A stretch of DNA of 10,616 nucleotides, taken from assembly GCA_030672555.1 (NCBI GenBank), contig DAOVGD010000139.1, positions 1-10,616 on the forward strand, read 5' to 3'. Under the pieces are notes generated by a model. That model did no database searches. It worked only from the letters and a program-made list of their open reading frames with translations, and was not told the DNA's origin. This stretch comes from Desulfobacterales bacterium (lineage in GTDB: Bacteria; Desulfobacterota; Desulfobacteria; Desulfobacterales; C00003106). Positions 5,713-10,616 of this stretch are shown in pieces (within the stretch, counting starts at the first letter, position 1; each line of letters begins with the position of its first letter). The position numbers and the translations under genes are program-made.

Positions 5713-5850
5713 CAGAAATTTGAAAATTGAAAAAATCCCCCCTGTCCCCCTTTGATAGAGAGAACACCTAAAAGTCCCCCTTTGATAAAGGAGGATTTAG
5801 GGGGATTTCATGGCGAAAAAGGTTCAAGATAATGAGTTTTCAAATTTCTG
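5713..5850. repeat. Nested inverted repeat downstream of pgsA
   Basis: Outer arms CAGAAATTTGAAAA (5713-5726) and its exact reverse complement (5837-5850) enclose inner arms AAATCCCCC (5733-5741) and GGGGGATTT (5800-5808). Inside these, the 14-bp GTCCCCCTTTGATA occurs twice in direct orientation (5744-5757 and 5774-5787). CCCCCTTTGATAAAGG-type repeats are common in environmental bacterial genomes (from memory). The layout suggests one element within another. Confidence 0.8.
5770..5795 (-). terminator. Weak terminator-like hairpin behind pgsA
   Basis: On the minus strand TCCTCCTTT (5795-5787), loop ATC and AAAGGGGGA (5783-5775) form a 9-bp stem with one G-U pair, followed by C and four T. The short T tract makes intrinsic termination uncertain, but its place 80 nt beyond the pgsA stop, before the next promoters, is suitable for ending the envelope-gene transcript. 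Confidence 0.4.
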
Positions 5851-5875
5851 ATGACAATACTTTTTGTTCATTATT

Positions 5876-6409
5876 TTAATGAGTATTTTGAAGAATTTTT
5901 AGCCACTTGTAAATATACTGAAACCCGGAAAGAACTGTCATGACGGCAGCAGATATAAAAAGAGGTTGATGCACCACTGTAATCTTTGAAACATATGGTT
6001 TTAACAAAACAGCAAAAACGGTTAGCAGTTGAGCCACTGTAGTGATTTTGCTCAAAAAGCTCGGTTTTATTTCAACATTATGATTTGTAATAAACAACAA
6101 TGCGATTCCAAAAATTATCAGAATATCTCGTGCAATAACAATAACAGTCAACCAGCTCGGAATAAATTGAACCGTGGCGAGTATGATAAAAGCAGTCGAT
6201 ATGAGGAGCTTGTCAGCAATCGGGTCGAGATAGGCGCCAAGTTCGCTCTTTTGTCGGAATACTCTGGCGATAAAACCGTCCAGCCCATCACTGACTCCAG
6301 CCACGACAAAGATCCAAAAGGCATTTTTATAGGCATGGTTTATAAGACAGATAGCAAAAACAGGGGTTAGCACTATGCGGAGAATGGTCAGCAGATTAGG
6401 AAGTGTCAT
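5876..6409 (-). CDS. pgsA: CDP-diacylglycerol-glycerol-3-phosphate 3-phosphatidyltransferase
   Basis: Inner-membrane enzyme that joins CDP-diacylglycerol and glycerol-3-phosphate to make phosphatidylglycerophosphate, the committed step to phosphatidylglycerol and cardiolipin. From ATG at 6409 it has 177 residues, within the PgsA range. It begins MTLPNLLTILRI, the usual PgsA start, and carries the CDP-alcohol phosphotransferase signature DG-x2-AR-x8-G-x3-D-x3-D in SDGLDGFIARVFRQKSELG followed by AYLDPIADK. Several hydrophobic segments (around IVLTPVFAICLI, FWIFVVAGV, WLTVIVIARDILIIFGIALLF, LLTVFAVLL) fit an integral membrane protein. The frame is also open to ATG 6469, which would overlap fecR; neither start has a good Shine-Dalgarno. 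The fecR stop lies 13 nt upstream, so coupled translation is likely. Within the CDP-alcohol family PgsA is preferred over PssA on length and N-terminus. Confidence 0.9.
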   Translation of the reverse strand: MTLPNLLTILRIVLTPVFAICLINHAYKNAFWIFVVAGVSDGLDGFIARVFRQKSELGAYLDPIADKLLISTAFIILATVQFIPSWLTVIVIARDILIIFGIALLFITNHNVEIKPSFLSKITTVAQLLTVFAVLLKPYVSKITVVHQPLFISAAVMTVLSGFQYIYKWLKILQNTH

Positions 6410-6422
6410 TGTAATAGATTGC

Positions 6423-7202
6423 TTATCGATTTTTTCGGTCACGCTTCTGATTCCATCGAACCCACTCATTACTGTCAGCCTGCGCAGAAAATGTTGTCGG
6501 TTCTTCTATAGTTCCATCCGGATTGATAACAATCTGTTGCATTGCTCGTACAATATAGGTCCATTCTTCCATTGAAACTTTTTTAGGGCCTGGAACCGGA
6601 TGCGGGCCTGGAACCGGATGGGGAGATTCTACCTTACTCGGAGTTTGGCCGGCAATCTGTGAAGGTTTTTGAACGGTAACTTCGCCTGAATAAACCTTGA
6701 CAACTGTTGAATTGTCCTTTGTGACGTTCATCCTGTAGACCGTCCCTCGAACCCCAGCTACCGCATTTTTTGCATGCAGACTTAATCCTCCTTTCTTACC
6801 CACGACACTACAGACATTGGCCCAAGTACGACCCAGGACCATTCTGACATTAATATCTCTTTCCTTGGTCTCCATGGAATAGTTGATATTTATTATTTCA
6901 AATATCGTCTCTTCATCAAAACGCAACAGACTTCCATCGGCAAATGTGAACTCAATGCGTGTCTCATGCCCTGTGGTAACCTTGTCTCCGTTTTGTAATT
7001 TCGCATGTAATATTAAAGGTGATGAAGTTGTTCCACTTTCCGTACAAACGACAGCGCTCCCTTCCAAAAAGGTCACTACAGCCTCGTCCCCTTCCATCTC
7101 AACCGGAATCACCTCATCATATGCAGATACCATCCCCGTGCATAAGCTCAGCATTAACAGTACAAAAAATGTCGCTGTAAATATCCTAAATATCCTATAC
7201 AT
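6423..7202 (-). CDS. Exported FecR-domain protein
   Basis: Protein of 259 residues with a signal peptide (MYRIFRIFTATFFVLLMLSL, probable cleavage after VSA at residue 27), hence periplasmic or outer-surface. A FecR domain spans about 42-178: LQNGDKVTTGHETRIEFTF, then ADGSLLRFDEETIFEI, and the diagnostic AVAGVRGTVYRMNV at 147-160, followed by VKVYSGEVTVQ. It lacks the N-terminal cytoplasmic anti-sigma part and transmembrane segment of classical FecR regulators, so it is probably a structural or ligand-binding exported FecR-fold protein. A proline-rich linker at 194-206 has two copies of HPVPGP. A short conserved-looking tail follows (MEEWTYIVRAMQQIVINPDG). ATG at 7202 has AGGGGGAT just upstream. 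It follows the FlgT-like gene by 61 nt and precedes pgsA. Function is unknown beyond the fold. Confidence 0.88.
   Translation of the reverse strand: MYRIFRIFTATFFVLLMLSLCTGMVSAYDEVIPVEMEGDEAVVTFLEGSAVVCTESGTTSSPLILHAKLQNGDKVTTGHETRIEFTFADGSLLRFDEETIFEIININYSMETKERDINVRMVLGRTWANVCSVVGKKGGLSLHAKNAVAGVRGTVYRMNVTKDNSTVVKVYSGEVTVQKPSQIAGQTPSKVESPHPVPGPHPVPGPKKVSMEEWTYIVRAMQQIVINPDGTIEEPTTFSAQADSNEWVRWNQKRDRKNR
6586..6620. repeat. Tandem 18-bp duplication in the fecR-like gene
   Basis: GGGCCTGGAACCGGATG occurs at 6586-6602 and 6604-6620 (period 18 bp), encoding the doubled HPVPGP of the proline-rich linker. It keeps frame. It is a likely site of copy-number change between strains. Confidence 0.85.
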
Positions 7203-7214
7203 CTATCCCCCTAA

Positions 7215-7271
7215 AGAGCATAGAGCTGAGAGCGAAGAGCAAAGGTTTTTATTCTACGCGCTCTCAACTCT
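7215..7271. repeat. AGAGCNN heptad repeat pair overlapping the FlgT-like stop
   Basis: Four exact-register 7-bp units agagcat, agagctg, agagcga, agagcaa (7215-7242) are followed by an inverted part. AGAGCTGAGAGCG (7222-7234) pairs with 7259-7271 at 12 of 13 positions. The right arm enters the end of the FlgT-like gene and includes its stop codon (7264-7266). The element fills most of the gap to the fecR-like gene. Confidence 0.8.
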
Positions 7272-8478
7272 TTGGAACCAATCGAAGCTTAATCGCGTTT
7301 TGGGATACGCTGAATATGTTTATTGAAAAACTGTTAAAGCTTTTTAATAATAACTCGTCCGCGAGTGTCTGGGCATTCCCCTTGATTTCAACGTCCATTC
7401 TCGCTTCCCCTGCGTCAATTCCGCGGAGATAAACGTTTTTGACTCCACGTATTCTGTTACTCAAAACCTTTCTGAATGCCACAAAATCAGAATACGCTTT
7501 AATCCCTTCAACAGTAACCTTCACTATGTTCGACCGACTAACCTCTTGCTGCCATTTCGCAACAATCTGGCTTATTAAATCATTGGCAGCCTGCGAACCG
7601 ACTCTTTGCAGGGCTGCTGTACCCCCGCTGACATCATCTGTGTGAACGGTCGCACCAGTGCGTATACTTGAAGCTATAATCTCCCCTGTATCAGTTCGGA
7701 TCGCTCTTAGTGAAATATTGGCCTGATAAGATTTCATGCCGGTACCCATAACATTCTTGGTATATCTTGCTAAGGCCTTACCCACGATGACTATTTCAGC
7801 GTTGTTTTGGCTGCCCAATGTAACAGCAGCTTGGTCTGTGAGATCGGCTTCTCGAAGGGCCGGCTCCAATTGGATATTTTGTGCCGCTGCCGATCGATCT
7901 ATCAAGATAAACCCCCGGCTCTTCATTTCTTCCGCTATTGTATTTTCTGCCACCGCAAGGTCAGCAGAAAAGGGGCCGCCGCCCCACCAGAATTGAGGTT
8001 GAGGTTGTCCTATATTTTGCTCTGCTAAAAAGAACATGACCCGCGGCATCCCCTTTTGCGCCATCAAGATTCCCAGATCCTGAAGGTCCTCGCGAAGCAC
8101 ACTCACAGAGACCGTAGCCCGTACAACAACACGGTAAGAATTTCCTGACCTCGACTCAGCAAGAACCTTATAATCCCGAATAAATCCCTGGGACTGTGTA
8201 TAAACACGATCACTCAAAAGCTGAAAGTTCTCAACGACCGATTCCGACGACAAAATGATACCCACTGCTTGTTCTACTGCAGTACGCAGTGCATCATTGA
8301 TGGCAACATCTCTGCCCATAGCCACATCATCCTCAAAAATGGTACCGGAACCGATCACCTCAATAGATCTTGTGGACTGTGCATCCTGCGCCTCACCCAT
8401 ACCAGGCATCACAACAGTAGCGAACAAGAAGAGAATTCCAGCAAGATGCACAAATCGCTTAACTTTGAATCGAGTCAT
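7264..8478 (-). CDS. Exported FlgT-like protein (flagellar assembly protein T-type N-terminal domain)
   Basis: Protein of 404 residues with a signal peptide (KVKRFVHLAGILFLFATVV, probable cleavage near GEA/QDA at 30). Residues about 37-135 match the FlgT N-terminal/LPP20-like pattern: IEVIGSGTI, then MGRDVAINDALRTAVEQAVG, then ENFQLLSDRVYTQSQGFIRDYKVL, and a beta stretch YRVVVRATVSVSV. The middle (about 145-310) alternates alpha and beta with NAEIVIVGKALARY and a DTGEIIASSIRTGATVH segment, suggestive of a CsgG/TolB-N-type fold. The C-terminal 90 residues (VKVTVEGIKAYSDFVAFRKV onward) look like a small alpha-beta domain. Vibrio FlgT builds the periplasmic H-ring, but no flagellar gene is nearby, so a motor role is not supported here. 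AAGGATGG lies upstream of ATG 8478. The gene starts 26 nt after the TPR lipoprotein gene. Confidence 0.8.
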   Translation of the reverse strand: MTRFKVKRFVHLAGILFLFATVVMPGMGEAQDAQSTRSIEVIGSGTIFEDDVAMGRDVAINDALRTAVEQAVGIILSSESVVENFQLLSDRVYTQSQGFIRDYKVLAESRSGNSYRVVVRATVSVSVLREDLQDLGILMAQKGMPRVMFFLAEQNIGQPQPQFWWGGGPFSADLAVAENTIAEEMKSRGFILIDRSAAAQNIQLEPALREADLTDQAAVTLGSQNNAEIVIVGKALARYTKNVMGTGMKSYQANISLRAIRTDTGEIIASSIRTGATVHTDDVSGGTAALQRVGSQAANDLISQIVAKWQQEVSRSNIVKVTVEGIKAYSDFVAFRKVLSNRIRGVKNVYLRGIDAGEARMDVEIKGNAQTLADELLLKSFNSFSINIFSVSQNAIKLRLVPKS

Positions 8479-8504
8479 TGCTTATCCATCCTTTTTTGCT
8501 TCAT

Positions 8505-9674
8505 TCACATTTCGATTTGTGACTTCAGAGTCCTTATGGCCAACAAAGCATCGGCTCCCGAGATTGTTCCCATAGTATTAAATTCTCCTGTGCCAACATC
8601 AGCCTGCAAAATGCCACGCGTCGTGCAGACCATAACCGCATTAAAGTAGTGAAGATCACTCCTCAGATCCGGAAAGGGAGAGGTCGATCCTATAAACTTT
8701 GTGGCCAATTTTTGATCACCTGTCACCTTTATAAGAATATCTTCAATCATCACGGCGTATTCAGCCCTCGTTATTGTCTTATACGGTTGAAATGTATGGT
8801 CCGCAAATGGTTCAAGTCCACGAACTCCGATGCTAATTACAGCGTCCACATCGGTCTTAAGTACATAATCGGCAATATCTGTGGCAGGAGGAACCTTTTC
8901 AATCATTTCCGTCTCAAATTGTTTTACCGGGTCTTTATAACGAGTATCAAATTCTTTCACGGTCCTCTTCTCGTAAAGTGTCTCAAGCTTAAGTTCCTGT
9001 ATGAATAATGCAGCGACATCCCCACGGGTAATCTCTTTTACCAGCGCAATCTTTTTGCCAACGGTTGTACCGGGCATAGCACGTTGAATTTTTTGTACCA
9101 CTCTATATTCAGCATCAGCATCGGCTACATACTCATCATCGAGGTCCAGTACTTTTGCAAAGTTCTGGCTCGCCTTGTTGAATTCATACGCTTCCTTATA
9201 GGCAACACCCATATAGAAATAGGCTGCTGAGGAGTCAGGCATCAAATCAATTGCATCCTCAAAGGCATCTTCGGTCTCTTCCAGCCAATCCTCATCGATC
9301 TTATTCTTGCCCAGTGTATACAGTCTCATGGACCCGATGTATGCATTCGCTTCTTCTTCTTTAGTATCGGCATACTTTTTAGCCAGCTTCATATTCTTCA
9401 TAGCCTTTTCAAAATCCTCCCTATGTCCCCAGACCAACCCCAGTCCGACGTAGGCACCTGAAAACTTCGGGTCAAGTTCTTTGGCTAAGTTAAAATCTCG
9501 AAATGCATCATCGATTTTTCCTTTTTTTAGGAGTTTCATCCCGTTCATAACATGGTGTTCAGGGGTATCAAGCTCTGCTTCCGGCGCTCTCACCGCAGGC
9601 CGGCACGCATAAAAAACAAACAGGAGCATAAAACCCACCAAACCAATGGCTGCCAATCTTTTCTCGATCCTCAT
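8505..9674 (-). CDS. TPR and SLH-like domain lipoprotein
   Basis: Protein of 389 residues beginning MRIEKRLAAIGLVGFMLLFV and then FYAC, a lipobox with Cys24 as the expected lipidated residue. About four TPR-like helical pairs occupy 37-182 (HHVMNGMKLLKKGKIDDAFR, GAYVGLGLVWGHREDFEKAM, AAYFYMGVAYKEAYEFNKAS), a protein-protein binding scaffold. Two SLH-like segments follow: KEITRGDVAALFIQEL (about 213-228) and TFQPYKTITRAEYAVMIEDI (about 294-312), with PFPDLRSDLHYFNAVMVCTT and RGILQ completing the pattern at 333-356. SLH domains elsewhere bind cell-wall polymers; in Gram-negatives they often occur in outer-membrane proteins that contact peptidoglycan. The start at 9674 has an excellent AAAGGAGG. 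Position between LPP20 and FlgT-like genes suggests an outer-membrane scaffold for these exported partners; exact function unknown. Confidence 0.85.
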   Translation of the reverse strand: MRIEKRLAAIGLVGFMLLFVFYACRPAVRAPEAELDTPEHHVMNGMKLLKKGKIDDAFRDFNLAKELDPKFSGAYVGLGLVWGHREDFEKAMKNMKLAKKYADTKEEEANAYIGSMRLYTLGKNKIDEDWLEETEDAFEDAIDLMPDSSAAYFYMGVAYKEAYEFNKASQNFAKVLDLDDEYVADADAEYRVVQKIQRAMPGTTVGKKIALVKEITRGDVAALFIQELKLETLYEKRTVKEFDTRYKDPVKQFETEMIEKVPPATDIADYVLKTDVDAVISIGVRGLEPFADHTFQPYKTITRAEYAVMIEDILIKVTGDQKLATKFIGSTSPFPDLRSDLHYFNAVMVCTTRGILQADVGTGEFNTMGTISGADALLAIRTLKSQIEM

Positions 9675-9689
9675 AGGTCCTCCTTTGTC

Positions 9690-9785
9690 GATTGACGATT
9701 GTCAATTGTCGATTGTCGATTGATTATTTAAAAAGATTCTTCTTCAATTCTCAATCTTCAATCCTCAATCTTCAATCCTCTATCA
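9690..9785. repeat. Double heptad array (GATTGTC and TCAATCY), inverted, between LPP20 and TPR genes
   Basis: Array A (9690-9724) has five 7-bp units: gattgac, gattgtc, aattgtc, gattgtc, gattgat. Array B (9744-9785) has six: tcaattc, tcaatct, tcaatcc, tcaatct, tcaatcc, tctatca. The shared GATTG/CAATC core makes A and B inverted relatives around a 19-nt AT-rich centre. The last unit of B contains the LPP20 stop codon (9783-9785); array A ends 3 nt from the Shine-Dalgarno of the TPR gene (9679-9686). Confidence 0.88.
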
Positions 9786-10616
9786 GTCCAACACAACCAT
9801 GACACGACATTTTTGTAAAAATGATAAGTTTTCCGAGCTGCTTAAAATTTTTGCCGCATCAGCATTGCTGATAACGATATCGCATTTGCCCGGTCCCTGA
9901 GCTCTCAATCCCTTAACGATCAAGGGATCATTGGTTACACGAGGATTTTCGTGGGCGGCAGTGAGATCTCTTGCATATCCGCTCATACCCTGCTGCACGG
10001 CAAACTCACGGCTGACATATGCAGATCCGTAAACCTCTTTGCCCTTTTCATCAACTATCTTAGGAGACATGGCAGGCCGTGCGCCCAAGCCTTTGGCATC
10101 TATTATCAATCCTGTATATACCCTTCCACCTGAAGCCGGTGCATACGGGGTTTCCGGGATTGGACGTAACTTCTCAACATGCTGTATCTCAGACGGAAGA
10201 ATTAATTGGGCAAATCCTCCGTGCAGGCTCACTTGCAACGTTACCTCTACCGAACCATCAGAGAGGTATTCTTTTTTGACTATTTGCGCGCCCTTTACCA
10301 TACCCTCGACTTGCGTTCTGATAACATCGCTTTTGACCGTATAATCTTCTACAAGTGTCTGAGAGTCAACACGCACCCCTCTGGTAACCTCAAGAAGTTT
10401 TCTGTAAGCATCCAGCTGCGCGGCCCGCAGTGCCATAGGACGAGCTTGCGGCTTTCCGTAAAACTCTTCCGGAGGAGCGCCTATACCTGTTGCCTGGATC
10501 ACTCCTTCTGTCCAATTAATACTCCCGTTGTCACCTATCTGTTGAACCAAATTTTGCCATTCTACCCCCCAGCTCCCTGTTGTAAAAAATATGAGCGTCA
10601 TGGCAACTGATGCAAC
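9783..10616 (-). CDS. LPP20-family exported protein, N-terminus outside window
   Basis: The frame is open through the window edge; the residues before the ATG at 10601 (VASVA) continue a hydrophobic signal core (MTLIFFTTGSWG), so the true start lies beyond 10616 and 277 residues are visible. After the signal sequence, WTEGVIQATGIG and ARPMALRAAQLDAYRKLLEV (about 35-75) match the LPP20 domain, followed by VRVDSQTLVEDYTVKSD and the strand-rich GSVEVTLQVSLHG. The C-terminal part (about 155-277) has GRVYTGLIIDAKGLGARPAM, a segment around DEKGKEVYGSAYVSRE, and a terminal CDIVISNADAAKIL then CRVMVVLD, typical of longer deltaproteobacterial LPP20 proteins. Named after a Helicobacter lipoprotein; biochemical function is unknown. 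It is followed after 108 nt of heptad repeats by the TPR lipoprotein and probably heads or continues the same operon. Confidence 0.82.
   Translation of the reverse strand, partial: VASVAMTLIFFTTGSWGVEWQNLVQQIGDNGSINWTEGVIQATGIGAPPEEFYGKPQARPMALRAAQLDAYRKLLEVTRGVRVDSQTLVEDYTVKSDVIRTQVEGMVKGAQIVKKEYLSDGSVEVTLQVSLHGGFAQLILPSEIQHVEKLRPIPETPYAPASGGRVYTGLIIDAKGLGARPAMSPKIVDEKGKEVYGSAYVSREFAVQQGMSGYARDLTAAHENPRVTNDPLIVKGLRAQGPGKCDIVISNADAAKILSSSENLSFLQKCRVMVVLD

Noticed and set aside
6410..6469. pgsA starting at ATG 6469
   Set aside because: It would overlap fecR by 47 nt and add residues not typical of PgsA; no better Shine-Dalgarno. Not fully excluded.
7264..8478. Flagellar motor protein FlgT proper
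   Set aside because: Similarity is to the N-terminal domain type only, and no flagellar gene is present in the window.
9690..9785. CRISPR array
   Set aside because: Units are 7 bp, contiguous and without spacers.
10039..10610. Plus-strand open frames opposite the LPP20 gene
   Set aside because: Shadow frames of a clear minus-strand coding region.

Overview
The window reads almost entirely on the minus strand (right to left). It looks like chromosome from a Gram-negative, probably deltaproteobacterial (Desulfobacterota-like), organism. The reasons are a proteobacterial-type thrS-infC-rpmI-rplT-pheS-pheT run, LPP20/FlgT-like/FecR exported proteins, and many intergenic palindromes of a kind common in that phylum. 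The assignment is inference from gene content; no 16S rRNA is present.

Right half (10616 to 5876): a tandem run of five genes. They encode an exported LPP20-type protein (its N-terminus lies outside the window), a TPR plus SLH-like lipoprotein, an exported FlgT-like protein, an exported FecR-domain protein, and PgsA (CDP-diacylglycerol-glycerol-3-phosphate phosphatidyltransferase). Gaps are 108, 26, 61 and 13 nt, so a single transcript is plausible. The first four look like parts of one uncharacterised cell-envelope or periplasmic assembly. PgsA supplies phospholipid and may simply be co-transcribed.

Middle (5875 to 5407): a 394-nt stretch without protein genes. It holds a nested inverted repeat with a weak terminator-like hairpin behind pgsA, two candidate sigma70 promoters, a 103-bp MITE-like element with perfect 16-bp terminal inverted repeats, and tRNA-Val(GAC). 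The MITE sits between the promoters and the tRNA.

Left half (5296 to 1): the translation operon thrS, infC, rpmI, rplT, pheS, pheT (pheT is cut by the window edge). Two details change naive annotation. infC starts at an ATA codon that overlaps the thrS stop, behind a strong Shine-Dalgarno. thrS encodes a ThrRS whose N-terminal TGS domain is reduced to a stub, with editing, catalytic and anticodon-binding domains intact.

Across both halves, most intergenic gaps longer than about 45 nt carry a short-period element. Degenerate 7-bp units (8-9 bp in some) are typically followed by inverted copies of themselves. The unit sequence differs at each locus while the period and layout persist, and three arrays run into the stop codon of the upstream gene. 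This is the most unusual structural pattern in the window.
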